DNA of 43,523 nt from positions 1 to 43,523 of the forward strand of contig URBY01000007.1 of assembly GCA_900546245.1 (NCBI GenBank), written 5' to 3'. The notes beneath the pieces are model-generated. The model worked only from the letters and a program-made list of their open reading frames with translations, had not been told where the DNA came from and searched no databases. The DNA comes from an uncultured Mycoplasmatota bacterium. Its GTDB lineage: Bacteria > Bacillota_I > Bacilli_A > RF39 > UBA660. This document shows, piece after piece, positions 24,200 through 31,810 of the stretch; the first letter of the stretch is position 1, and each line of letters begins with the position of its first letter. The position numbers and the translations under genes were made by a program.

Positions 24200-26692
24200 A
24201 TGAGCATATTAAAAAGTTTGTTTGACTTTGAATATAAAGAATTAAAAAGATTCATGAAAATTGCTGATCAAATAGAAGCAAAAAGTGATGAATATGAAAA
24301 ATTAACTGATAAACAGTTACAAAATAAAACAGAAGAATTTAAAAAAGAATTAGAAAATGGTAAAACATTAGATGATATACTTGTTGACGCTTTTGCAACT
24401 GTTAGAGAAGCCGCAAAAAGAGTAATAAATGAAAAGCCATTTTATACACAGCTTTTAGGTGCACTTGCAATTCATTATGGTAATATAGCAGAGATGAAAA
24501 CAGGTGAAGGTAAAACATTAACATCTGTTATGCCAGCATACTTAAATGCTTTAACTGGTAAAGGTGTACATATAGTAACAGTTAATGAATATTTGGCAAG
24601 TAGAGATGCTGCTTGGATGGGTCAAATATTTGAATTTTTAGGATTAACTGTAGGAACAAATCTTAGAGATTTATCTCCAGCAGAAAAGAGAGAAAGATAT
24701 AACTGTGATGTTTTATATTCTACAAATAATGAAATTGGTTTTGATTATTTAAGAGATAACATGGTTGTTAGAAAAGAAGATAGAGTACAAAGACCACTTA
24801 ATTTCGCTATTGTCGATGAAGTTGACTCTGTATTAATAGATGAAGCAAGAACTCCACTTATTATTTCGGGTGGTGCAATGCATTCCAATAATCAATATCT
24901 TGATGCACAAAGGTTTGTTAAAGATTTAAAGGAAAATGAAGATTATATAATTGATGAAAAAACAAATAGTATTAATTTAACAGATGAAGGAAGCAGAAAA
25001 TGTGAATCATTTTATGGAATAGATAATATGTATGATATTAAGCATTCAGCTTTAGTTCATCATATAAATCAAGCCTTAAGAGCAAACTTTACTATGAAAA
25101 ATGAAGTTGATTATGTAGTTCAAGATGGTAAAGTAGTTATAGTTGACCAATTTACAGGAAGACTTATGCAGGGAAGAGCATTCTCAGAAGGATTACATCA
25201 AGCAATTGAAGCTAAAGAAGGCGTAAAAATTAATGAAGAAACTAAGACACTTGCAACTATTACATTCCAAAATTTATTTAGAATGTATAAAAAACTATCT
25301 GGTATGACAGGTACTGCTAAAACAGAAGAAGAAGAATTTAGAAATATATATAACATGTATGTAATTCAAATTCCAACAAATAAACCTGTTATAAGAAAAG
25401 ATATGGCAGATTTAATATTTGCAACAAAACAAGATAAATATAATGCAATTATACAAGAAATAAAAGAAAGACACGCAACAGGACAACCAGTTCTAGTTGG
25501 TACAATAGCAATTGAAACAAGTGAACTTATTAGTAATATGCTAAAAAAAGAAAGAATTAAGCATGAAGTATTAAATGCTAAGAACCATGCAAGAGAAGCA
25601 GAAATCATTGCTAAAGCAGGTGAAATAGGTTCAGTTACAATCGCTACTAATATGGCAGGTCGTGGTACCGATATTAAACTAGGTGAAGGTGTAAAAGAAT
25701 TAGGTGGTTTATGTGTAATTGGTACAGAAAGACATGAATCAAGACGTATAGATAATCAGCTTAGAGGTCGTGCTGGTAGACAAGGTGATCCAGGTTATAC
25801 ACAATTCTTTGTAAGCTTTGAAGATGACTTAATGGTTAGATTTGGAACAGATAGATTTAAGGATTTACTAAAAGCAGCTGGTCTTGGAACAACAATAACA
25901 TTAAGAAGTAAAGCAATGACTAAAAATGTTGAATCTGCTCAAAAGAAGGTTGAAGGAAATAACTTTGATATAAGAAAAAGTTTACTTCAATACGATGATG
26001 TTATGGGTAAACAAAGAGAAATAATGTATGAAAGAAGAAATGAAATTCTCGATAGTGATTCAATTCATGAATCTATAATAAATTTAATAAAAGATCATAT
26101 TTATAATTTAGTTATGTCTCATTTAGTAGAACAACATGAATTACTTGAATTTGATTGCTCTGAGATATGTGAATATGTAAATGAAAATTTACTTAGAAAT
26201 TCAAATATGAAATTATCAGAAATTATAAATAAATCAACAGATGAAGTAATTCAAATATTAGAAGATAAAATAATAGGTGAATATGAAAATAAAATAAAAG
26301 ATTTACCAGAAGAAATAGTAAATGATTTTGAAAAGGTAATTGCATTAAGAGTAATTGATACACATTGGATGGAACATATTAATACTATGGATCATTTAAA
26401 AGAAGGTATTGGACTTAGAAGTTATGCACAAAATAATCCTTTGGTTGAATATACTAATGAAGGATTCCAATTATTTGATGAAATGCTTGATACAATAAAT
26501 AGAGAAATAACAAAATATTTATTAAAAGCAGAAATTAAACAAAATCTAGAAAGAAAAGAAGTTGTTAAACCAACAGGAACAAATGATAGTAAAGATAAGG
26601 TAAAAACAACAAGAAAAGTAGAAAAAATAGGTAGAAATGAACCATGTCCATGTGGCTCAGGGAAGAAATATAAACAATGTTGTGGTAAATAG
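24200..26692 (+). CDS. secA: Preprotein translocase ATPase SecA
   Basis: Motor of the Sec pathway that pushes preproteins through SecYEG. It has 830 residues, full length. The first nucleotide-binding domain has MKTGEGKT (Walker A) and VDEVDSVLIDEART (Walker B/DEAD-like). Further motifs are TITFQNLFRMYKKLSGMTGTA, the helicase motif VTIATNMAGRGTDIKLG and QLRGRAGRQGD. The C-terminal SEC-C zinc motif CPCGSGKKYKQCCGK is intact. AAGGGA precedes the ATG. The last 30 codons serve as the insertion site of an element: 29 bases of this end recur at 30896-30924, and 174 bases recur in decayed form at 31471-31644. Confidence 0.97.
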   Translation: MSILKSLFDFEYKELKRFMKIADQIEAKSDEYEKLTDKQLQNKTEEFKKELENGKTLDDILVDAFATVREAAKRVINEKPFYTQLLGALAIHYGNIAEMKTGEGKTLTSVMPAYLNALTGKGVHIVTVNEYLASRDAAWMGQIFEFLGLTVGTNLRDLSPAEKRERYNCDVLYSTNNEIGFDYLRDNMVVRKEDRVQRPLNFAIVDEVDSVLIDEARTPLIISGGAMHSNNQYLDAQRFVKDLKENEDYIIDEKTNSINLTDEGSRKCESFYGIDNMYDIKHSALVHHINQALRANFTMKNEVDYVVQDGKVVIVDQFTGRLMQGRAFSEGLHQAIEAKEGVKINEETKTLATITFQNLFRMYKKLSGMTGTAKTEEEEFRNIYNMYVIQIPTNKPVIRKDMADLIFATKQDKYNAIIQEIKERHATGQPVLVGTIAIETSELISNMLKKERIKHEVLNAKNHAREAEIIAKAGEIGSVTIATNMAGRGTDIKLGEGVKELGGLCVIGTERHESRRIDNQLRGRAGRQGDPGYTQFFVSFEDDLMVRFGTDRFKDLLKAAGLGTTITLRSKAMTKNVESAQKKVEGNNFDIRKSLLQYDDVMGKQREIMYERRNEILDSDSIHESIINLIKDHIYNLVMSHLVEQHELLEFDCSEICEYVNENLLRNSNMKLSEIINKSTDEVIQILEDKIIGEYENKIKDLPEEIVNDFEKVIALRVIDTHWMEHINTMDHLKEGIGLRSYAQNNPLVEYTNEGFQLFDEMLDTINREITKYLLKAEIKQNLERKEVVKPTGTNDSKDKVKTTRKVEKIGRNEPCPCGSGKKYKQCCGK
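26663..26691. repeat. Left attachment site inside the secA 3' end
   Basis: 29 bases at the end of secA that match 30896-30924 with one difference (A/G at the ninth Cys-region codon, CAA versus CAG). The two copies are in direct orientation and flank the integrase fragment and restriction-modification genes. Confidence 0.7.
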
Positions 26693-26716
26693 TGATAAAT
26701 AAAGAGTTTGCGAGGA

Positions 26717-26837
26717 TTTTGTCCACGTAAAAAAACTCCAAAAAAGGCTATTTGTCCACATTTTGTCCACGTAAATTAAACATTGTGGACAAAAAATCAT
26801 GATTTATATAAAAATTTAGTATATTAATGTGGACAAA
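26717..26837. repeat. TTTGTCCAC arm repeats, left side
   Basis: TTTGTCCAC occurs on the plus strand at 26718, 26751 and 26762, and inverted as GTGGACAAA at 26785 and 26829. A pair with the same 11-base offset lies near the right border (30730 and 30741). Position between the attachment site and the integrase suggests binding sites for the integrase N-terminal arm domain. Confidence 0.65.
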
Positions 26838-26847
26838 CATGTTGGAT

Positions 26848-26874
26848 AAAGTCATCAAATTTGATGACTTTTTT
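26848..26874 (+). terminator. Palindromic terminator after secA
   Basis: AAAGTCATCAAA and TTTGATGACTTT form a perfect 24-base palindrome (26848-26871) that ends in a T run. It may belong to secA or to the element. Confidence 0.75.
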
Positions 26875-26906
26875 GTTTACCAAAATTTAGGAAAGAGGTA
26901 TAAAAA

Positions 26907-27284
26907 ATGGTAAGCGTAAGAAAACGTGGTAAGGTATATGAATACCGAATTGAAATAGCATCAATTGATGGAGTAAGAAAGTGGTTAACAAAATCTGGAT
27001 TTAAAACAAGACAAGAAGCATTACATGAAGGAGCAATAGCTTATAACGAATATTATCAATGTGGTAAAAAACAAAAACAAAAAGATATGTCATATGCAGA
27101 CTATCTTGATTATTGGATAGATAATTATTGTAACTTTAATTTAAAATATTCAACTATAGTTACTTATTTAAATATTATTAAGTTATATTTAAAACCAAGA
27201 CTTGGTATGTATAAATTATCTCAACTGGACTCACAAATGTTACAAGAATTTATAAATGATTTATATGTTGAAAAGAATTTGTAA
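26907..27284 (+). pseudogene. Truncated tyrosine recombinase/integrase (N-terminal part)
   Basis: 125 residues, starting at ATG 26907 after AAGAGGT. The first ~65 residues (VSVRKRGKVYEYRIEI..., GFKTRQEALHEGAIAYNEY) form the AP2-like arm-DNA-binding domain of Tn916/phage integrases. The next part (MSYADYLDYWIDNYCNFNLKYSTI, YLKPRLGMYKLSQLDSQMLQEF) is the SAM-like core-binding domain. The reading frame stops before the catalytic domain with its R-H-R-Y residues; a normal member is about 370-400 residues. The following 280 bases do not continue the protein. The fragment may still bind the arm repeats. Confidence 0.85.
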
Positions 27285-27321
27285 CGATGTGTGCCAAGGA
27301 TAAATCCTTTGGAATCCAAAT

Positions 27322-27370
27322 ATAACACCAATACTACAAACTTTTGTAAGTAGTATTAGTGTTATTTTTA
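27322..27370 (+). terminator. Long hairpin after the integrase fragment
   Basis: ATAACACCAATACTAC (27322-27337) pairs with GTAGTATTAGTGTTAT (27350-27365) with one mismatch and a 12-base loop, followed by T-rich sequence. It is a terminator, or possibly the edge of a lost segment where the integrase was cut. Confidence 0.7.
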
Positions 27371-27449
27371 TTTCGGCATAAAGCATCATAAAAATAAAAT
27401 ACTATGGCCGCTTTCATTGCTATACCAACAAAACGTGCTTCGTATTTAA

Positions 27450-27490
27450 ATATTTATTATTATAAATAAAATATTTATAATAATAAATAT
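27450..27490. promoter_or_regulatory. Perfect 19-bp inverted repeat, likely controller operator
   Basis: ATATTTATTATTATAAATA (27450-27468) is followed, after AAA, by its exact reverse complement (27472-27490). It lies about 50-90 bases upstream of the -10 of the XRE gene. Controller proteins of restriction-modification systems bind such palindromes. The low base complexity makes a chance origin easier than usual. Confidence 0.5.
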
Positions 27491-27499
27491 AAAATTATA

Positions 27500-27524
27500 A
27501 TTTATAGATAAAAAATCTATAAAT
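27500..27524. promoter_or_regulatory. Second inverted repeat at the XRE promoter
   Basis: ATTTATAGAT (27500-27509) and ATCTATAAAT (27515-27524) are perfect 10-base arms with an AAAAA spacer. They cover the -35 region of the promoter whose -10 is at 27541, well placed for repression by the XRE protein. Confidence 0.55.
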
Positions 27525-27537
27525 ATAAAGAATATTA

Positions 27538-27546
27538 TGATATAAT
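27538..27546 (+). promoter_or_regulatory. Extended -10 of the XRE/restriction-modification operon
   Basis: TGA followed by TATAAT (27541-27546), 23 bases before the XRE ATG. Confidence 0.6.
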
Positions 27547-27568
27547 AATTACAAGGTGTGATGATGGT

Positions 27569-27790
27569 ATGAAAGAGATATCTTATTTGCCATTAGAATG
27601 TGAATTAAAAAAGCATAAAATGACAAAAACAAGATTAAAAAAATTAACAAAATTGTCTTCGACAACAATATCAAAAATTGCTAAAGATGAAGAAATAAGT
27701 TTAACTTCATTAAAAAAAATAGCAGAGGTACTTGATTGCGATATTAGCAATTTAATTGAATTTAAAACAATAAAGGAAGGTGTGAAATAA
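27569..27790 (+). CDS. XRE-family controller protein of the restriction-modification operon
   Basis: A 73-residue Cro/C1-type helix-turn-helix protein made of one domain: LKKHKMTKTRLKKLTKLSSTTISKIAKDEEISLTSLKKIAEVLDCDISNLIEF. The size, and the position one base before the methylase gene with palindromes upstream, match C-proteins that time expression of restriction enzymes after entry into a new host. The ATG follows AAGGTG. Such proteins usually activate and then repress their own promoter; that role is inferred here. Confidence 0.8.
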   Translation: MKEISYLPLECELKKHKMTKTRLKKLTKLSSTTISKIAKDEEISLTSLKKIAEVLDCDISNLIEFKTIKEGVK

Positions 27791-27791
27791 T

Positions 27792-29606
27792 ATGGCGGGA
27801 GTATTAAATAATCAAAATTATACAGAAGATGAAATAAGGGAAATGGCTGGATATATATTAGGTTTTAAAGAGGAAATAAAAAATGTTAAAGCAGGTGTAG
27901 GACAATTAACAACTTTTAACCAATTAGGATTTAAAGGCATTAACGATAAACCAGATGGTTGGTATCTTCCGGATAATACAAATGATCCCGCTATAATATT
28001 AGAAGCAAAATCTTCTTTAGTGGAATTAAAAGACAAACAAGTTGAAGAAATTAAAAAGAATTGCACAATAGCATTAACCAAATATAAAAATGTAATTGGT
28101 ATTCTTTATAATGGTTATGATATTAAAGTTTATAGAAATAATAATGAAATAGAAACAACAAATGAATTACAAAATAAAGAATATTATATAGGTTTACTAA
28201 ATAAGAATAAAATTGATAAAGATAAGATATACTCTTTAACTGCAAAGATAAATAATTGTCTACATACTGAATTTGGTATTAAGAATTTATATCATAGAAT
28301 GATTTTTACAGCTTGTGCTCTAGTAGCAAAAAGATTTGATGCACCACTAAATAAAAAGATGGATTATGATACGTTCCAAGCATGCATTAAATCAACATTA
28401 AAAACTGAGTTAAAAAATGAAGATAATGTTAATCCCAAAATTGATATTTTATTAGAAGTTTTTTCAGATATAAAGATGAATACAACTAGTAACCAAGAAG
28501 CTATATCTAATTTTATTGAATGGGTTACTGAAATAAGTGATTCTATTAATAGCGATTATTGGAATGGAGAAGATGTTATGGGTATCTTCTTTAATGAATT
28601 CAATAGATACAAGAAGAAATCAGAAAGTGGACAAGTTTTTACACCAGATCATATAACATCACTTATGTATAGATTAATTGGAGTAAATAAAGATGATGTG
28701 GTTTTAGACGCGGCCTGTGGATCTGGTGCATTTCTTGTAAAAGCAATGTGTAATATGATAAGTGAAGCTGGTGGAATAAATACAATTACAGCTAAAAGTA
28801 TTAAATCAAAACAATTATATGGTATTGAATTTGATAGAGAAATATATGCGTTAGCTTGTGCAAATATGTTAATTCATAAGGATGGTAAAACAAATTTAAC
28901 TCAACTTGACTCGCGAACTGAAGAGGCAAGTGAATGGATAAAATCAAAGCCAATAACTAAAGTATTAATGAATCCACCTTTTGAAAATAAATACGGCTGT
29001 ATTCCAATTGTAAAAAATGTATTAGATAGTGTAAAAAGGGGAACATTATGTGCGTTTATATTGCCTGAAAAAAAATTGGAAAAAGTTAATAAAACTTTAG
29101 TAAAAAGAATTTTATCAAAACATACTTTAAAAAAAATTATAAAGCTTCCTGAGAAAACATTTAGTGAGGGCATAACTACATCAGTATTTATTTTTGAAGC
29201 GGGAATACCGCAAAATAATAATGAAATCTTTGCATGTTATATTTCTGAAGATGGTTTGGAAACCGTAAAAAATCAAGGAAGACATGATATAAAGGGCAAA
29301 TGGCAAAGTATAGAAGATAAATGGGTAGATATAATTAAGAAGCAAACTGGTGATGAATCAATTCAATGGTTAAAACCAGGTTTTGAAAATGATGAACATT
29401 TAAGCTATCAAGTTCCAGTAAAAGAATTCGAAATATATGAAGAGGATTTTAGAAAAACAATATTAGATTATTACCTATTCAATAATAATATTGATGTCAA
29501 AGAATTTGATGATAATTTATTAAATAAAATTCTTTATAATGGTATAGTTAGTGAAGATAACTCTAAAGTATCTATTATAATTGAAAAAGGTGATATTGAT
29601 GAATAA
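27792..29606 (+). CDS. BcgI-like fused restriction endonuclease-adenine methyltransferase subunit
   Basis: A 604-residue protein. Residues ~20-120 resemble a PD-(D/E)XK nuclease: Asp55 in KPDGWYLP and E71-A-K73 in IILEAKSS. A helical middle part resembles HsdM N-terminal domains. The gamma-class N6-adenine methyltransferase core has the SAM motif D306-AACGSGAF and the catalytic N394-PPF. With the following specificity gene this makes a two-gene Type IIB/IIG (BcgI-like) system in which one polypeptide both cuts and methylates. No separate hsdR is present, which argues against a plain Type I system. The ATG is one base after the XRE stop, with AAGGAAGGTG upstream. Confidence 0.85.
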   Translation: MAGVLNNQNYTEDEIREMAGYILGFKEEIKNVKAGVGQLTTFNQLGFKGINDKPDGWYLPDNTNDPAIILEAKSSLVELKDKQVEEIKKNCTIALTKYKNVIGILYNGYDIKVYRNNNEIETTNELQNKEYYIGLLNKNKIDKDKIYSLTAKINNCLHTEFGIKNLYHRMIFTACALVAKRFDAPLNKKMDYDTFQACIKSTLKTELKNEDNVNPKIDILLEVFSDIKMNTTSNQEAISNFIEWVTEISDSINSDYWNGEDVMGIFFNEFNRYKKKSESGQVFTPDHITSLMYRLIGVNKDDVVLDAACGSGAFLVKAMCNMISEAGGINTITAKSIKSKQLYGIEFDREIYALACANMLIHKDGKTNLTQLDSRTEEASEWIKSKPITKVLMNPPFENKYGCIPIVKNVLDSVKRGTLCAFILPEKKLEKVNKTLVKRILSKHTLKKIIKLPEKTFSEGITTSVFIFEAGIPQNNNEIFACYISEDGLETVKNQGRHDIKGKWQSIEDKWVDIIKKQTGDESIQWLKPGFENDEHLSYQVPVKEFEIYEEDFRKTILDYYLFNNNIDVKEFDDNLLNKILYNGIVSEDNSKVSIIIEKGDIDE

Positions 29607-30615
29607 GGTAGATATAAGAGATTGGAAAACTTTTAAAGTTGGTGATTTATTTGATATACATCCAACTAAACATTATAATCTTACTAATGCTTATTTGTTT
29701 GAAGAATCTGGCGAAATACCTGTAATAGTTAATTCTAGTTATAATAATGGTGTAGGTGGATACACTAATTTGAATCCAACTGAAAAAGGTGGAATAATTA
29801 CTTTTAGTGATACAACAAGTGCAACTGCAATTTTTTATCAACACAGTGACTTTATAGGATATTCACATGTCCAAGGAATGTATCCTAAACATAATGATTG
29901 GTCTGAAAAATCAATGTTGTTTTTCTTGACGGTATTTAAAAAAGCCGCATTTTTACTTGGCTTTGATTATGTTAATAAGTTTACAAGAAAATTAGCTAGT
30001 GAAATTGAAATAAAGTTACCTGTTATTAATAATCAAATTGATTTTAATTTTATGGAAAAAAAGATTGAATTATATTTCTCCGAGAGTAAGAAACATATTG
30101 ATAAATTATCAGAATTATCAGCATTTAGTAAAAAGAAAATAGATGTAGAAAGATGGAAAGAATTTAAAATAGGAGACCTATTTGATATTATTTCTCCGAA
30201 AGTATATCATACAAAGCATGTAACGAAAAGTAACGATGGAATACCATATATAGTTAGAAGTAAATATAACAATGGAATGAAATATAGAGTGGAAATAAAA
30301 AAAGATTATATTTTAAATCCTGGTGGTACTATTTCGTTTGGAGCTGAAAATGCTACATTTTTTTATCAAGCAGAAGATTTTATATCAGGAAGAGATATGT
30401 ATTATATAGATACAAGAAAATTATCAAAGAATTGTGCATTATTCATTACAACATGCTTGCAAAAAATAACTGACAAGTATTCATATAATTATGGCTTGTT
30501 TCCTAAACTATTAAAAGAAGAAATTATTAAACTGCCTGTGGATCAAGATGAGAAACCAGATTGGAACTATATGGAATCATTTATTAAATCATTACCTTAT
30601 GGAAATATGATTTAA
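29599..30615 (+). CDS. Restriction-modification specificity subunit (HsdS/BcgIB-like)
   Basis: A 338-residue target-recognition protein with two halves of similar design. The first begins DWKTFKVGDLFDIHP and the second, near residue 188, WKEFKIGDLFDIISP. Each holds a target-recognition domain followed by a helix (residues ~150-185 and the C-terminus). The two domains would read the two halves of a bipartite site. ATG 29599 overlaps the methylase stop by 8 bases (ATGAATAA), and AAAGGTG lies upstream; a TTG 18 bases earlier is not needed. The tight overlap couples the two subunits. Confidence 0.88.
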   Translation: MNKVDIRDWKTFKVGDLFDIHPTKHYNLTNAYLFEESGEIPVIVNSSYNNGVGGYTNLNPTEKGGIITFSDTTSATAIFYQHSDFIGYSHVQGMYPKHNDWSEKSMLFFLTVFKKAAFLLGFDYVNKFTRKLASEIEIKLPVINNQIDFNFMEKKIELYFSESKKHIDKLSELSAFSKKKIDVERWKEFKIGDLFDIISPKVYHTKHVTKSNDGIPYIVRSKYNNGMKYRVEIKKDYILNPGGTISFGAENATFFYQAEDFISGRDMYYIDTRKLSKNCALFITTCLQKITDKYSYNYGLFPKLLKEEIIKLPVDQDEKPDWNYMESFIKSLPYGNMI

Positions 30616-30616
30616 T

Positions 30617-30657
30617 AACAAAGCTCTATTAGGTTTTCATCTTAATAGTGTTATTTT
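30617..30657 (+). terminator. Weak terminator after the specificity gene
   Basis: CTATTA and TAATAG pair around an 11-base loop, extended imperfectly by AACA and TGTT, followed by ATTTTT. Confidence 0.45.
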
Positions 30658-30665
30658 TGCCCATA

Positions 30666-30694
30666 TTGCTTGTTTAACCTATATATGATATAAT
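30666..30694 (+). promoter_or_regulatory. Promoter without an obvious gene, pointing out of the element
   Basis: TTGCTT (30666-30671), 17 bases, then TATAAT (30689-30694) with TGA before it. No reading frame with a ribosome binding site follows for 270 bases. In a circular form of the element this promoter would face the integrase gene. The rest of the 351-base gap 30616-30966 holds the right arm repeats and the right attachment site. Confidence 0.5.
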
Positions 30695-30729
30695 TTCCTT
30701 GGAAGCAAAATGTTGTGAAAAAAGGTGAC

Positions 30730-30749
30730 TTTGTCCACATTTTGTTCAC
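30730..30749. repeat. TTTGTCCAC arm repeats, right side
   Basis: TTTGTCCAC (30730-30738) and TTTGTTCAC (30741-30749), followed by ATAAAT, match the left-side pair at 26751 and 26762 in sequence and spacing. Confidence 0.65.
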
Positions 30750-30881
30750 ATAAATATAAAATTAGTAATATTTATAATATAGATAATACTAACAATATAA
30801 TATACTAAATGCCCATGAAATAAGGAAATAAACATAATACTATTTGTACTATATGTACTTAAAATATAACCAAATAATTTT

Positions 30882-30925
30882 CATGTGGAAGTGGTAAGAA
30901 ATATAAACAGTGTTGTGGTAAATAA
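30882..30925 (+). pseudogene. Displaced secA 3' end (right attachment site)
   Basis: Encodes S-C-G-S-G-K-K-Y-K-Q-C-C-G-K and a TAA stop, the same as the SecA zinc-binding C-terminus. 29 bases (30896-30924) match the secA end with one change. This is the original end of secA, separated from its gene when the element integrated and supplied a replacement. Confidence 0.8.
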
Positions 30926-30966
30926 ATCATTTTATAAAGTTAAAAATTATTGGTGGAGGAGATAAA

Positions 30967-31386
30967 ATGAGTTCAAGAATATTTATACAGGATTCAGCAA
31001 CATTAGCATTAATATATAATTATGATGCAACAGGAAGTAAGATATTATCATTAAGCAAAATAGAAGCGTTTGATAGTAAAATAGATAGTAATTTAGAAGA
31101 AATGAATAGTAAAGTAAATATGGTTTATCCATTAGATTATTCAAAGTTAATATATTTTAAATCTTATGATGAAAATGGGAATTGGTATTGTATATTAAAA
31201 CCAAATTTCAATAGAGAACAAATGGAAATAAATTATATGTATAAAATACCAATTGATGTTATACGTGCTTCAAAAAATGAAAATGCTCTTGACGTACTAG
31301 GATTAAAATTAGAAGATAATAAAATTGTAAAAAAAGAAAAAAACAAAGTTAAGAGTATGAGTTTAAAATCTGAATATGCTGTATAA
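30967..31386 (+). CDS. Hypothetical protein
   Basis: A soluble 139-residue protein that I do not recognise. There is no signal peptide, membrane helix or metal motif. The N-terminal half has SRIFIQDSATLALIYNYDATG and a Ser/Lys-rich helix; the middle is strand-like (WYCILKPNFNREQMEINYMY), and the C-terminus is basic. GGTGGAGGAG precedes the ATG by 6 bases, a strong site, so it is probably expressed. It lies between two secA tails, so it was either the original neighbour of secA or cargo of an earlier insertion. Confidence 0.55.
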   Translation: MSSRIFIQDSATLALIYNYDATGSKILSLSKIEAFDSKIDSNLEEMNSKVNMVYPLDYSKLIYFKSYDENGNWYCILKPNFNREQMEINYMYKIPIDVIRASKNENALDVLGLKLEDNKIVKKEKNKVKSMSLKSEYAV

Positions 31387-31470
31387 AATTTGAAGAATAA
31401 ACAGTATTGTTATCCTAATAACAAATGTTTATACATCAGAAACGAATATTATGTAACATATAAATAATAA

Positions 31471-31644
31471 TTATTAAAAGCAGAAATTAAACGAAACCTA
31501 GAAAGAAAAGAAGTTACTAAAATAACAGGAACAAATGATAGTAAAGATAAAGTAAAAACAACAAGAAAAGTAGAAAAGATAGGTGGAAATGAATTATGTT
31601 TATGTGGTTCGTGGAAAAAGTATAAATAATACTGTGGAAAGTAA
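31471..31644 (+). pseudogene. Decayed second copy of the secA 3' end (58 codons)
   Basis: Aligns without gaps to the last 58 codons of secA (26519-26692); 48 of 57 residues agree. An in-frame TAA replaces a Gln codon five codons before the end, and the zinc motif has lost two Pro, a Gly and a Cys (C-L-C-G-S-W-K-K-Y-K, then stop). It has no start codon and no role as a gene. It marks an older insertion or duplication event at the secA end. Confidence 0.85.
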
Positions 31645-31810
31645 TATAAAATATATGAAATTATAAACTAGTTTAAATTTTGTAACTTGTATGCAGAACA
31701 TTGAAATTATGTAGTAAAATAAAAAAGGTGTCATCGAAAAATAATTTGTTGGCACTTTTTAAAATCTAAATAGAAATGAGACAAAAATATTGAAAAAGGA
31801 TTTAGTAACA

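Larger units (their letters stand above)
26693..30924 (+). mobile_element. Integrative element inserted at secA carrying a restriction-modification system
   Basis: About 4.2 kb bounded by direct copies of the secA 3' end. It contains terminal TTTGTCCAC repeats at both sides, a truncated tyrosine integrase next to the left border, and cargo of an XRE controller with a BcgI-like restriction-modification pair. The direction, border repeats and restoration of the target gene's 3' end are the classic layout of a site-specific genomic island. No excisionase or transfer genes are seen and the integrase lacks its catalytic domain, so it is probably fixed in place. Confidence 0.75.

Noticed and set aside
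26717..26837. TTTGTCCAC repeats as a CRISPR array
   Set aside because: Repeats are 9 bases, irregularly spaced and in both orientations, with no cas genes; arm sites explain them better.
27792..30615. Classical Type I restriction-modification system
   Set aside because: There is no hsdR, and the methylase carries its own D...ExK nuclease signature, so a BcgI-like fused system fits better.
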